Source: Planctomycetaceae bacterium (GTDB taxonomy: Bacteria; Planctomycetota; Planctomycetia; Pirellulales; Pirellulaceae). Taken from it: DNA of 42,615 nt. A program made the translations under genes and the position numbers. The stretch spans positions 1 through 42,615 of the forward strand of contig JACKHN010000045.1 of the NCBI GenBank assembly GCA_020638975.1, in the 5' to 3' direction. A model generated the notes under the pieces. That model was not told the origin of the DNA, searched no databases, and worked only from the letters and a program-made list of their open reading frames with translations. Each line of letters starts with the position of its first letter. Position 1 is the stretch's first letter. Positions 33,649-42,615 of this stretch are shown in pieces.

Positions 33649-33783
33649 CGCAAAAGAATGAAGTTGTTGAGTCGATCTTTAGTGACTTCGATTCGACCGA
33701 GCCCGCGGTTGCGATCGCACTTTTCAGTGCACATAAGCGCCTCCCAAACAACGGCGATCGGTTAATGCTGTTGCTGATGTTAG
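33649..33783 (+). other. Spacer between intron and efflux operon, possible gene remnant
   Basis: The plus strand reads EVVESIFSDFDSTEPAVAIA then LFSAHKRLPNNGDRLMLLLM in one frame, which looks helical and protein-like but has no start and runs into the efflux gene's antisense. It could be the remains of a gene interrupted by the intron. Not recognised. Confidence 0.25.
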
Positions 33784-36700
33784 CTAGGAGGCACCGACGA
33801 TTTCTCGGGGAAGGACCGGAGCGCATTGCAGGTAGGCGAGTGGCAGCAAAAACAGATTCAGGAGGGTCGACGTCACGATCCCGCCGAGGATGACATAGGC
33901 CATGGGATACTCGATCTCTTGGCCGGGGACGTTGCCGGTGAGGACAAGCGGGACCAAGGCGAGGCCGGTGGTCAACGCAGTCATGAGGATCGGGGCCAGG
34001 CGTTCTTCGGCTCCGCGAACAATCAACTCTGGCCCGAAACTGACACCTTCTTCGGATTGCAAGTGGCGATAATGACTGACCAGCATGATGGCGTTGCGTG
34101 CGGCGATGCCAAGCACGGTGACAAAGCCGACCAGCGATCCTAGCGAGATGATTCCCCCGACTAAAATCGCGCCGACGACTCCGCCCAACAAAGCTATTGG
34201 CAGCAGCAAGGCCATCACGAGAACCAAACGCCACGACTGAAAATCGACGTACAAGATCAACAAGATGGCGATCACCGCGACGATCGACAACGCCAGCATA
34301 CGGCGACGAGAAGCTTGCGCTTCGGCATACTCACCAAGAAACTCCGGATGATATTCGGTGGGAAAGGTGACGTTGGCTAACACGGCTCGTTCGATCTCTC
34401 GCGCCACACTGCCAAGATCACGGCCTTCGACGTTGCAGGTGACATCGATGCGGCGCGAGGCTCCTTCGCGTTGGATGGTGTTGGGCGCGGGCACGACGGA
34501 AATGTCGGCGACATCGCGAAGCGGGATTTGAGCACCGGATGGCGTGTCGATCATCAGCGACGACAATGCACTCACGTCAGGACGCAAGCTGCGATCGCCT
34601 TGGACAACAACGGCGTAGATCTTTTGGTCCTGGAAGATTTCGCCTACTTGCAGACCGTTGATCAACGTCGATACGTTCCGCATCAGGACGCCGGGAGTCA
34701 GCCCAAACCGCGACGCCGCATCCGGTCGCAACTCGACAGCGACTTGCGGGACCATGACTTGCGGCTCGACCTTCAACGTCGTGACACCTTCCACCTCTTT
34801 CATCGCGGCGGCAACGTCTTGCGCGGTAATTCGCAGTTGCTCTAAGTTCGGGCCGTAGGTTCGCACGACAATCGAGGCACTGGTGCCAGTCAGTACTTCT
34901 TTGATGCGTTCGGTCAAGTAAGTCAGTAAGTCGCGGTAGAGCCCCGGGTAGCCATCAACGATCTCCTGCACTTCCGCCACCGTCGTTCCGTAGTCAGCAG
35001 ATTCGTCGATGCTAATCCAGAGTTCCGTAAAGTTCGGACCGACAACTTCGTCAGCAACCTCGGCGCGCCCAATGTGCGAGCCAAAGTTATTCACTCCCGG
35101 CACGCTCATCAACTCCTCGCTGGCCCGAATCGTGATCCGATTCATTGCGTCGATGCCAATGCCCGGCTTCTCGACCCAGTGCATCAGGAAGTCGGTCTCT
35201 TTGAATTTCGGCATCAACTCTTCGCCCAACATCGGCACGAGCAGCCCGAGGCTGCCCAACATCGCGAGCCCGACGCCGAGCGTCGCCTTGGGCCGGCTTA
35301 CTAGTGGTCGCAAGATCGCCGAATACATTCGCTTCAGCAACACGACCAGCGGCGCATCGCGATGACGCCGCGCGGCTACACTTGGCAACAACAGCAACGA
35401 CAGCGCGGGCGTGATGGTCAACGCCACGACCAATGAAGCAAGGATCGCCAGAATGTAGGACGTCGCCAATGGGCGAAAGAACGAACCGGCAAGGCCGTCC
35501 AAAAAGAATACCGGCAAAAAGGCAAAGATCACGATCAGTGTGGCATAGACGACCGCGCTGCGGACTTCCATCGATGCGGCCAGCACGACTTGAAACGCAC
35601 TCTGCGGTTTCTCCGTTTTCAGATTTAACCGCAAGCGGCGGATGATGTTTTCCACATCAATGATCGCGTCATCCACGACCTCACCCAACGCGATGACCAA
35701 CCCCGCCAGAACCATCGTATTGATCGTTCCGCCTCGCCAGTACAGCACCATCACCGCCGCGACCAACGACAGCGGGATCGCGGTGGCACTGATCAACGCG
35801 GATCGCCAGTCGAACAGAAAGGCGATCAACACGAGAATCACCAACACGCAGCCAATCAGCATCGAGTGGCTCAGATTCGTCAGCGAGCGTTCAATAAAGG
35901 TGGCTGGGCGAAAGATGGTTGTGTCGTATTGGATCTTGCCGAGCGCCGGTTCCAACTCATGCATCGCTGCTTCAACACCGCGTGTCACGTCCAGCGTATT
36001 CGCCCAGGGTTGTTTCTCGACAATCAACAGCAATCCAGGCTGGCTGTTGATGATGGCATCGCCGATGGGCGGTTGATGATCGATCACGACGTTGGCCACA
36101 TCACGAATCCGCAGCGGAGCCCCGTTGCGAAACGTCACGACGACTTCGCCCAGCCCTTCGGGCGAATAGACCGTGGGAATGTGTCGGATGGCCAGACGCT
36201 GATTCGCCGTGTCCACGAATCCGCCCGAGCCAACTGCCGTGGCATCACGCACCGTTTGCAGCACCATATCCAGCGTCAGGCCGTGGGCTCGCAAACGATC
36301 AGGATCAACGATGACTTGAAGTTGCGGATCCTTTTCGCCCCAGATCGCAACATTTGCGACACCAGCAACTGCCATCAATCGCGGTCGCAGCGTCCAACGC
36401 GCGACCACCGTCATATCCATCTGCGACTGGACGTAGGGATCAATTGGATGTCCCGTGTCGGAAGCCGCTTTCGGCTCCGCATCGACATTCATCCACATCC
36501 CAATCTTCAGGCAGCGACTGAGCGACGACAGCGGTGGCAAGATGCGTGGCGCACGCGACACGGCGGGCAAGGTTGTGGCGACCGTGGCCAGTCGTTCCTG
36601 CACCAGTTGCCGAGCCATGATCAAGTCCGTGCCACTGGCAAAAATCAGTCGCACCGACGACAATCCCAACACGGACTTGGAGCGGACTGTCTTTACAAAC

Positions 36701-36927
36701 GGCACGCCATTCAACGCGTTCTCGATCGGAACCGTTACCAGTCCTTCGACCTCTTCGGTCGAGATGCCGGGCACTTCGGTCTGAATCTCGACAACCGGAG
36801 GCGCAAACTCGGGAAACACGTCCAGCGGCACTTCGTCGCTCGTGCGGACGCCGACCACGATCAACGCGATCGCCAGCGCAACGACCAGCACTCGCAGTCG
36901 CAACGACGTTTCGATCAGCCAACTCAT
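33784..36927 (-). CDS. HME-RND heavy-metal efflux pump (CusA/CzcA family)
   Basis: Proton-driven inner-membrane pump that exports metal cations through a tripartite complex. The 1047 residues have the RND plan: helix 1 at the N-terminus (LRVLVVALAIALIVVGV), a large periplasmic domain starting DVFPEFAPPVVEIQTEVPG, six central helices, a second periplasmic domain and six more helices. The HME-type helix 4 signature VIALGEVVDDAIIDVENIIRRL carries the acidic residues for proton transfer. It is the third gene of an operon; its ATG overlaps the stop of the membrane-fusion gene as ATGA. The metal (Cu/Ag versus Zn/Co/Cd) is not decided by the motifs seen. Confidence 0.93.
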   Translation of the reverse strand: MSWLIETSLRLRVLVVALAIALIVVGVRTSDEVPLDVFPEFAPPVVEIQTEVPGISTEEVEGLVTVPIENALNGVPFVKTVRSKSVLGLSSVRLIFASGTDLIMARQLVQERLATVATTLPAVSRAPRILPPLSSLSRCLKIGMWMNVDAEPKAASDTGHPIDPYVQSQMDMTVVARWTLRPRLMAVAGVANVAIWGEKDPQLQVIVDPDRLRAHGLTLDMVLQTVRDATAVGSGGFVDTANQRLAIRHIPTVYSPEGLGEVVVTFRNGAPLRIRDVANVVIDHQPPIGDAIINSQPGLLLIVEKQPWANTLDVTRGVEAAMHELEPALGKIQYDTTIFRPATFIERSLTNLSHSMLIGCVLVILVLIAFLFDWRSALISATAIPLSLVAAVMVLYWRGGTINTMVLAGLVIALGEVVDDAIIDVENIIRRLRLNLKTEKPQSAFQVVLAASMEVRSAVVYATLIVIFAFLPVFFLDGLAGSFFRPLATSYILAILASLVVALTITPALSLLLLPSVAARRHRDAPLVVLLKRMYSAILRPLVSRPKATLGVGLAMLGSLGLLVPMLGEELMPKFKETDFLMHWVEKPGIGIDAMNRITIRASEELMSVPGVNNFGSHIGRAEVADEVVGPNFTELWISIDESADYGTTVAEVQEIVDGYPGLYRDLLTYLTERIKEVLTGTSASIVVRTYGPNLEQLRITAQDVAAAMKEVEGVTTLKVEPQVMVPQVAVELRPDAASRFGLTPGVLMRNVSTLINGLQVGEIFQDQKIYAVVVQGDRSLRPDVSALSSLMIDTPSGAQIPLRDVADISVVPAPNTIQREGASRRIDVTCNVEGRDLGSVAREIERAVLANVTFPTEYHPEFLGEYAEAQASRRRMLALSIVAVIAILLILYVDFQSWRLVLVMALLLPIALLGGVVGAILVGGIISLGSLVGFVTVLGIAARNAIMLVSHYRHLQSEEGVSFGPELIVRGAEERLAPILMTALTTGLALVPLVLTGNVPGQEIEYPMAYVILGGIVTSTLLNLFLLPLAYLQCAPVLPREIVGAS

Positions 36928-38273
36928 TTGCCGGCTCCGAATTCCGTGCCGTACAATTCCGCCGCGCCGTCGACCACAACTTGCGTGCCGACAGGTGGGC
37001 TCTCCCCAAGTACGACTCGTTGATCGACGGCATAGCGAATCAGAACTCGACTCCGCTCGAAGGCATGATCGCCCGATTTAACGTACACCCACGTTCCGCC
37101 GTAAATGTCGTATAGGATCGATTTGGCAGGGACCACGAAACCTTCTTCTTCGCCTTTAAGAGCTAGGTCAACGCCGACGCGTTGTCCCGGTCGCAAGCCA
37201 CCATCCGGCGTGTCGATGGCGAAGTACAAGTCCGCCGTGGTACTTAGCGGATCAGCAGTCGGAGGCGCGGCGACCGGCGTCGCCCGGCGCGGAGTGAGCG
37301 AAGCACGGCCGTCCAGCCCGACAACGATCGCGTCGGCTTCGAGTTCGATCTGCGACAACAAGTCCACATAAATCGGCACACGAATCCAAAGCGACGTCAC
37401 ATCAACAACCTCGAAGAGTGCCGCACCGGCAGTCACCGTTTGACCACGTGTGACCAACACGTTCCGCATCACGCCCGCTTGCGGCGATGTCATCAGCAGT
37501 GGAGCAGCGGTCCCATTGGCGCCCGTCTCGTCTATGCTCGCGAGCAGCTGTGTAAACTGCTTCTCGCGTTCGCTGGCTGCGTTCAGGTTAGCCTCCGCCA
37601 CATCCCGCATTGCCTGAGCGTCATCGACAGCGCGGGCACTGCCAGCGCGATCCTCCAGCAATCTCTTCGCGCGATCGAGCGTGATGTGTGCAGCGGTTAG
37701 TTCCGCTTCACCACGCTGGACGTCACCATGAGCAATCGTCAACGCCGACATCAAGGTCGCACGAGCATTTGCCATTTGCACACGCTCTGCCGGCGTTGGC
37801 ACGTATCGCTCGGGGGACAACAACGGCGCAAGCGACATCACCGGCGCAGCGGCCTTCAGCGTCTGTCCCGGCAGTGGAATCTCGCCCGACTCTGGCGCGG
37901 CGATCGTGCCGGCCAAAGGAGCCGATACGATGGTCGACTTGCCAACAGGGATCATCAGTTCGCCGCCAAAGGTTCGCCGCTGCTGGACGTTTTCGCGAGT
38001 AACTTCAGCCAAAGTGATCCCGAGTCGCTGTTCGGCTTGCTCGGTGAGCGTGATCCGTGCGATCTCGGTTTCTTGCGGCAGCTTTTCTACTTTTGCTGGC
38101 GCGGTCGGCTTGTGGTCCGAAGAAGCAGCATGTGGTGTACAGCCTGCGGCAAGAGGCAGCAACACAGCGAAGGCCATTGTGAGCGTGAATCGAGAAATCG
38201 CTATGCTGGAAGCATAGCCTACGCCGTTCGTTCCAAGCTTTGCGTCCATCCATCTATTCATGTTCGATACCAT
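36924..38273 (-). CDS. Efflux membrane-fusion lipoprotein (HlyD/CusB type)
   Basis: Periplasmic adaptor linking the RND pump to the outer-membrane factor. The ATG at 38271-38273, with GGGAG upstream, gives 449 residues; it overlaps the end of the outer-membrane gene by 20 bases. Later in-frame ATGs (38261, 38177) are possible. A lipoprotein signal ends LPLAAGC (Cys45). The barrel-sandwich/lipoyl halves are visible (STIVSAPLAGTIAAPESGEI, LLMTSPQAGVMRNVLVTRGQ) on either side of a helical hairpin (about 155-230), then a beta-barrel and a membrane-proximal domain (FVVPAKSILYDIYGGTWVYV). No Met-rich CusB metal site is evident at the N-terminus. Confidence 0.88.
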   Translation of the reverse strand: MVSNMNRWMDAKLGTNGVGYASSIAISRFTLTMAFAVLLPLAAGCTPHAASSDHKPTAPAKVEKLPQETEIARITLTEQAEQRLGITLAEVTRENVQQRRTFGGELMIPVGKSTIVSAPLAGTIAAPESGEIPLPGQTLKAAAPVMSLAPLLSPERYVPTPAERVQMANARATLMSALTIAHGDVQRGEAELTAAHITLDRAKRLLEDRAGSARAVDDAQAMRDVAEANLNAASEREKQFTQLLASIDETGANGTAAPLLMTSPQAGVMRNVLVTRGQTVTAGAALFEVVDVTSLWIRVPIYVDLLSQIELEADAIVVGLDGRASLTPRRATPVAAPPTADPLSTTADLYFAIDTPDGGLRPGQRVGVDLALKGEEEGFVVPAKSILYDIYGGTWVYVKSGDHAFERSRVLIRYAVDQRVVLGESPPVGTQVVVDGAAELYGTEFGAGK

Positions 38274-39666
38274 CCACTCGGACTCCCGGTGGCAAACGCT
38301 CTTGCGAAGCATGAGGCGTCGGCCCTGCGATGAGTTGTCGTCCTACACTGCGTTCTAGTTCGGCTCGGGCTCGCTGCAATGCAGCGACCTGATCCAGGAT
38401 TCTCACGCGGGAATCGACATACTGCGAAGTTGTTTGCAATACAAGCAAGTAGTCGGAACCGCCATCGGCGAACCCTTTGTCGGCGATTTGCCTCGCCTCA
38501 TTGAGCGCGGGTGCGACCTTAGTCTCGAAAATCATCAGGTTGTTCTTGGCTTGTGTCCACTGGGCAGTCGCCGTGCGAACGTCTTGAACGATCTGATTCC
38601 AGATTGCGTCGCGGTTATATTGAGCTTGCAGTAACTCAGCTTCAGCTCGCATCACGCCGCCCTGGTTGCGGTTGAAGATGGGGATGTCAAACCGAATGCC
38701 CGGCCCAACTTCATAGCCCTTGAGTCCGCGTTGATTTGCATCGACGACGCCATCGATTCGCAGAAAGGCCAAGCGCGCGACACGCAGTCTTTCGTCGGCC
38801 GCGGCGACGGCCCAGTCTGCAGCCCGAGCATCCGGACGAAGGGCGAAGGCTTCATCGATCAGCAACGCCACATCAAGTTCCGGCAACGGCGGAGGCGGTG
38901 CCAGTACCGCGAACAGCGGCGCTTCGGTCGGCGGCATTCCCATCAGCCAAGCCAGACGACTGCGAGCGACGACGACGTTTTGTTCTAACAATCCCGCGTT
39001 GGCTTCCGCGTTCAAGACATCGACGCGGGCCGTCATCGCTTCCAACTCGCTGATGTCTCCGTGATCGAGCCGCTTTTGCGTCAGATCCGAGATGCCTTGC
39101 CGGATGTTGATGATTTCTTGAGCGAGTTGATACTGTGCAATCGCCACAGCCAGATCGGCGTGGGCAACGCGAACATCGCGGACCAGCGTCAACCCGTTTT
39201 GGACCAGCCCGTTCGCGACTCGCTCGTAATCGCTGTCTGCGATGGCCAAGCGATGTGGACGCAGCACAAACGCTTCGAGTGGCACGAACAAAGTCCACTC
39301 CCACTGCTTCGCACTGATTGGGAGGAAAGTGCCGAGGTTGGGATTTGTCAGCAGCCCGGCCTGAATGAGATCTCCTTCCGCCATGCCAAGCTGAGCCAGC
39401 ATGGATTGAAACGCGGCGTTGTTGCTGAGCGCGGTAGCCACGGCTTCGTCCTCGCTGACACCATCTTCAAAGACCACATCGGGAGGAACGACAAACTCGG
39501 CGGGGCCCACGCACATGACCGTGTGCGAGGTGCGAGCCATCATTTCTTCGCCAATCGGAGCATGTGAGCAACTAGCCCGCGGCAACGAGCACCCGGAAAG
39601 CAGGGCCAGCATCAGCAACCCGCATATCCGCCACTGATTGGGCGTCATTTTCCGATCAGGCTTCAT
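38254..39666 (-). CDS. TolC-like outer-membrane efflux lipoprotein
   Basis: Outer-membrane channel of the tripartite efflux system. The ATG at 39664-39666 gives 470 residues with a lipoprotein signal ending LALLSGC (Cys26). The body has the duplicated outer-membrane-efflux-protein pattern: long helices (EAVATALSNNAAFQSMLAQLG..., then SELEAMTARVDVLNAEANAGLLEQNVVVARSRLAWLMG in the first half; RAEAELLQAQYNRDAIWNQIVQDVRTATAQW in the second). It is the first gene of the operon and overlaps the next by several bases. No metal-responsive regulator is adjacent. Confidence 0.88.
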   Translation of the reverse strand: MKPDRKMTPNQWRICGLLMLALLSGCSLPRASCSHAPIGEEMMARTSHTVMCVGPAEFVVPPDVVFEDGVSEDEAVATALSNNAAFQSMLAQLGMAEGDLIQAGLLTNPNLGTFLPISAKQWEWTLFVPLEAFVLRPHRLAIADSDYERVANGLVQNGLTLVRDVRVAHADLAVAIAQYQLAQEIINIRQGISDLTQKRLDHGDISELEAMTARVDVLNAEANAGLLEQNVVVARSRLAWLMGMPPTEAPLFAVLAPPPPLPELDVALLIDEAFALRPDARAADWAVAAADERLRVARLAFLRIDGVVDANQRGLKGYEVGPGIRFDIPIFNRNQGGVMRAEAELLQAQYNRDAIWNQIVQDVRTATAQWTQAKNNLMIFETKVAPALNEARQIADKGFADGGSDYLLVLQTTSQYVDSRVRILDQVAALQRARAELERSVGRQLIAGPTPHASQERLPPGVRVDGIEHE

Positions 39667-40054
39667 AACGCTCTCTATTGGCAGAGACTGCAAATCACGA
39701 GAATCCGTTACAGTCGTATCGGTGCTTAGGTGCGCCAGAGAGCATCACGAGATCTGTGCAGCGGTTCGTAACGGTTGTAGGGATCGTTAGGGTGAATCTC
39801 TAGTTGTCGACTACTTCGACTATCAGCCGAAAGTCACCACCCCGTTATTGCCTCAATGGCCAGTGCCGGTTGTGACAGTTGCATTTGGGGGCGCGCCTGA
39901 TATCGCCTATTACCGAAATCTCCAAACAAAGAAATCGGTCAATCATGCAAAGCGTCAATGAGGCCTGACCTGAAAGTTTCAATGCTTGTGCCAAAGCCGA
40001 GTTCATTCGCACAAAACATCGTTGCTAGCAAAGAGTCGTTCCTACTCTCGAAAT

Positions 40055-40180
40055 TAGGACCAACTCAAAAATAACTTCGGCATTTCAAGGGTAGTGTCCG
40101 CTGTGCGGACCAGGAATTCCCGCGGTCCGCACAGCGGACCCGACGAAAAGACAAGTAAGTTATTCTTGAGTCATCGCCTA
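40055..40180. repeat. MITE-like inverted-repeat element, family C, complete copy
   Basis: A 126-base element. Ends read TAGG....ACTCAAAAATAACTT and, as complement, TAGGCGATGACTCAAGAATAACTT. A 16-bp perfect stem sits in the middle: 40096-40111 (GTCCGCTGTGCGGACC) with 40124-40139, loop of 12. A partial copy adjoins the group II intron at 31804. Confidence 0.75.
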
Positions 40181-40313
40181 GTTGGACAGCGCCAGTTTTT
40201 GAGTCATACAAGCAGGAAACGCGAGCGAGTGAATACGTTACGCCGAAACCCATTCGCTTGCGCGTCGTGCTTCTATTCGTGGTCGTTCGGGAAAAGTAGC
40301 GCTGTCCAATTAG
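40178..40313. repeat. MITE-like inverted-repeat element, family D
   Basis: A 136-base element with ends CTAGTTGGACAGCGC (40178-40192) and its near-complement at 40299-40313 (one mismatch). An inner imperfect stem pairs ACGCGAGCGAGTG with CATTCGCTTGCGCGT. It shares three bases with the end of the adjacent family C element. Confidence 0.7.
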
Positions 40314-40652
40314 GGAACCGCCTCTTCGCGTACATGTACAAAGCGACATGCCGCACAGGTGGGCGTCTACGCCGTCTGCACAATCGCCTTTTGGGGCTTA
40401 AGGTACGATCTCGGCATTTCCTTGAGTGGACCGTAGGAATCGCTTTCGTCTTTCGATAAGGTTTCGATGGGCAAGTATCGCCGCTCGATCCAGCATCAGC
40501 CTCGCCAAGCATCGTTGAACTCTTAAGAACGGCAATCAAGAAACGCAAAGCCGGCGACGGAGGAGGATTCCGTCGCCGACTCGCGGGTGGGAGTTCTCTC
40601 GCACGAGCGAAAGAACCACAGGGGGAGTGCGGGCAGGTGTTGGGGCGGGGCT

Positions 40653-40706
40653 GCCCGGCTGTCTTGTTTCCCGACGTCGCCGCGCGGGAAACGAAAACAG
40701 CCGGGC
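40653..40706 (-). terminator. Strong hairpin after the HtrA gene
   Basis: GCCCGGCTGT (40653-40662) pairs with ACAGCCGGGC (40697-40706); an inner stem GTTTCCC/GGGAAAC extends it. It lies 17 bases after the protease stop codon. There is no T tract, so termination is likely but not certain. Confidence 0.55.
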
Positions 40707-40722
40707 TGGTTGCCTTGCTCCT

Positions 40723-42291
40723 TTACTTCACGACTACAAAGCGAGAACCTTCCTGGCTGCGGACCAGCAATAGCAAGCCGTCGCTCGTTTCGGCCTTCTT
40801 CACGGCGGCGGTGAACTCGTCTAGCGACTTGACCGCGTGACGATTCACTTGCGTGATCACCATCCCGCTCGACAATCCCGCGAGGTCTGCGGGGCCACCG
40901 GAGCGGACGTTCGTAATCACGACCCCTTCGATTCCTTTCATGCCAAGTTGCTCGGCAACGGTCGCATCCAGCGAACTGACTTCCATGCCCAACTCGTCCA
41001 TTTCCGAACTCTCAGGCTTCGCCGGGCTACTGCCGGGTGAGACCGCAGTCGTGCCGAAGTCGTTTGGTTGAGCTTCCGGAATGAAGTTCAAGTTGATTCG
41101 CTTGCCGTCGCGTACCACGACTAGTTGGTGGGATCGGCCCAGTTCACTTCTTTCGACAAGCAACTGAAGTTCACTTGGGCTGGAAACTGCGACGCCGGCA
41201 TACTCGGTGATCACATCACCCGCTTGCAGACCGGCTTTCGCGGCCGGAGTGTTCGGGAACACGTCCGTCACGGCAACGCCCTCGCGCGGCTTCACCTTGA
41301 ACTGATCGGCCAAGGCAGCCGTGACGGGTTGAATGCCGACACCAAGATAGGCTCGATGCACCGTGCCGCCGTTTGCCAACTGATCGCCAACCCATTTCGC
41401 CAAGTTGACGGGGACCGCGAAGCCAATGCCGTCATTGCCGCCAGTGCGGGACGAGATGGCCGTGTTGATGCCAATCACTTCGCCATCCAGATTTACCAAG
41501 GGTCCACCGCTGTTGCCGGGATTTATCGCTGCGTCGGTTTGCAAGAAGCTTTCCCGCGACGTGATGCCGATGCCACGATGCTTCGCGCTGATGATGCCCG
41601 CAGTGACGGTGTCTTCGAGACCGAACGGTTGGCCCAGCGCCAGCACCCAATCGCCCACGGAAACCAGGTCGCTGTCACCCAGCTTGGCCGCGACTAAGTC
41701 CTTGGCGTCGATCTTGACGACCGCGATATCCGTTTTCGGGTCGGTCCAGACGTTGATCGCTTTGAATTCCCGCTCATCGTGCAGACGTACGGTCACCTCA
41801 CCGTCACCGGCGACGACATGATTGTTCGTCAAAATGATCCCCGATGGATCAATCACGACGCCCGAGCCCATACCACCGCCGTGAGGCTGTGGCTGCATGT
41901 GCGGCGTTTCGAACTTGAATCCGCGATCCTTGAAGAAGTCCTCAAACGGAGTGCCTTCAAAGGGATTGCGGTCGCCGAATTGGTTCGGCTGCTGCGGCAT
42001 CGCAGGCTTGTCGCTGACGGCAACTGCCTTGGGCATGTTCTCGATGGTCACCACCGCGGGAAGCACACGCTCGGAAGCAACTCGAAAGGCAGTCGATAGA
42101 TCCTTCGCCGACGATACCGCTCGTTCGGCTTCGGCGGGTGTGACATTGGGAGCAGACTTGGTACGGTAGGTCACGGGGCTGACACTTGCTTGTCGGTTGT
42201 TCGCTTGCGTTACGGCAGCCGCGCCAACCGCGAACAGAATCGCCGCTATTGCGCCAGCGGACAAGGTTTTCATATTGATTATTCGTTTCAT
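40723..42291 (-). CDS. degQ: HtrA/Do-type periplasmic serine protease with two PDZ domains
   Basis: Protease and possible chaperone for misfolded envelope proteins. The ATG at 42289-42291 with GAGGA upstream gives 522 residues; the frame is open from 42396 but the N-terminus there is not signal-like. A signal peptide or anchor (LSAGAIAAILFAVGAAAV) is followed by the trypsin-like domain with triad H158 (NNHVV), D188 (TDIAVVKI) and S261 (GNSGGPL). PDZ1 (about 315-400, GVAVTDVFPNTPAAKAGLQAGDVI) and PDZ2 (about 430-520, GVVITNVRSGGPADLAGLSSGMVI) complete the Do layout. A substrate-loop segment near residue 85-120 (NQFGDRNPFEGTPFEDFF) matches the usual LA loop position. It stands alone. DegP versus DegQ cannot be told apart. 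Confidence 0.94.
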   Translation of the reverse strand: MKRIINMKTLSAGAIAAILFAVGAAAVTQANNRQASVSPVTYRTKSAPNVTPAEAERAVSSAKDLSTAFRVASERVLPAVVTIENMPKAVAVSDKPAMPQQPNQFGDRNPFEGTPFEDFFKDRGFKFETPHMQPQPHGGGMGSGVVIDPSGIILTNNHVVAGDGEVTVRLHDEREFKAINVWTDPKTDIAVVKIDAKDLVAAKLGDSDLVSVGDWVLALGQPFGLEDTVTAGIISAKHRGIGITSRESFLQTDAAINPGNSGGPLVNLDGEVIGINTAISSRTGGNDGIGFAVPVNLAKWVGDQLANGGTVHRAYLGVGIQPVTAALADQFKVKPREGVAVTDVFPNTPAAKAGLQAGDVITEYAGVAVSSPSELQLLVERSELGRSHQLVVVRDGKRINLNFIPEAQPNDFGTTAVSPGSSPAKPESSEMDELGMEVSSLDATVAEQLGMKGIEGVVITNVRSGGPADLAGLSSGMVITQVNRHAVKSLDEFTAAVKKAETSDGLLLLVRSQEGSRFVVVK

Positions 42292-42445
42292 TGCATTGGT
42301 CCTCTTCGTAATAGGTAATTTCACCAAAGTGTCTTGAGTTCGGAATTGAGATCGACTCTGAGAAGATCGCAATTGCACATGTCGTGCCAACGTCATGAAC
42401 TGCGACGCCAGGACTGCTCTCCGATCAATCCACTAACCTCATGCT

Positions 42446-42581
42446 GTAGGGCCTTTCAGTTTTTCAAACTGAGAGGTTTGTACGACGGGCCTCCGAGCCC
42501 GTCGATGAATCTATGTCGTTATTCGACGGGCTCGGAGGCCCGTCGTACATCTTGTGCAACTTCAACAAATGAAAAGCCCTG
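42446..42581 (-). repeat. MITE-like inverted-repeat element, family A copy 2, with target-site duplication
   Basis: A 136-base element, reverse complement of 20315-20450 with about five mismatches. It is flanked by a perfect 9-bp direct repeat CCTCATGCT (42437-42445 and 42582-42590), the mark of transposition. It lies upstream of the protease gene; 42292-42445 otherwise shows nothing recognised. Confidence 0.82.
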
Positions 42582-42615
42582 CCTCATGCTGCCCGGCCCA
42601 TAATTCGCAGTGACG

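Larger units (their letters stand above)
39667..40652. other. Long intergenic region upstream of the efflux operon
   Basis: About 1 kb without a convincing gene. It holds a family C element (40055-40180), a family D element (40178-40313) and a 10-bp hairpin CGGCGACGGA/TCCGTCGCCG (40552-40578). The first 380 bases upstream of the efflux genes presumably contain their promoter, but I see no clear -35/-10 pair. Confidence 0.5.

Noticed and set aside
35866..37023. Long open frame (385 codons) opposite the RND pump gene
   Set aside because: Rich in Arg/His/Gln with no family motif; it is a shadow of the well-supported pump gene.
40587..40840. Short open frames on the plus strand beyond the protease gene
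   Set aside because: They run through the terminator hairpin and the antisense of PDZ2.

Overview
The window looks like a chromosome segment of a planctomycete, most likely from the Pirellulales. This is inferred from three things: the respiratory gene layout (Rieske and split cytochrome b next to a giant multihaem cytochrome), a BlaI/M56-peptidase pair, and several families of short hairpin-rich intergenic repeats. No rRNA, tRNA or CRISPR array was recognised.

Region 1 (1-14017, all minus strand) is a respiratory supercluster. Read in transcription order it encodes: a Rieske protein with a long repeat-bearing N-terminal extension; a b6-like cytochrome b N-terminal protein; a large multi-spanning cytochrome b C-terminal protein; an 1820-residue octahaem protein with a C-terminal cupredoxin-like domain; a secreted stand-alone copy of that domain; a lipoprotein copy; a dihaem cytochrome c lipoprotein; cytochrome oxidase subunit II; and the start of subunit I, which runs off the left edge. 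I read this as a quinol:acceptor oxidoreductase physically linked to its terminal oxidase. The giant protein would replace cytochrome c1/f, and copper proteins or the dihaem protein would carry electrons to CuA. A hairpin with eight U residues lies directly upstream of the second half and may act as an attenuator.

Region 2 (14364-22014, mostly plus strand) is housekeeping: purD, an rlmN-like radical SAM rRNA methyltransferase, a secreted Pro/Lys-repeat protein, selB and selA. About 1 kb separates selB from selA; it holds one hypothetical gene and two adjacent MITE-like repeats. No selC was found.

Region 3 (22150-31806) holds secreted or membrane proteins of unknown role: a secreted protein, a DUF3592-LRR membrane protein, an SGNH-like protein, a coupled pair of small membrane proteins and a small coiled-coil secreted protein. 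It ends with a BlaR1-like M56 peptidase sensor followed by its BlaI-type repressor.

Region 4 (31804-33783) is a decayed group II intron whose 5' end sits inside a hairpin repeat that overlaps the blaI stop codon. Its reverse transcriptase is broken by several frameshifts, but domain V is intact.

Region 5 (33784-42615, minus strand) is a three-gene RND efflux operon (outer-membrane factor, membrane-fusion lipoprotein, HME-type pump), then a 1 kb intergenic region with two abutting MITE-like elements, then an HtrA/Do-type periplasmic protease. A second copy of the repeat seen near selA, flanked by a perfect 9-bp direct repeat, closes the window.

Four families of short inverted-repeat elements (called A to D here) account for most of the unexplained intergenic structure.
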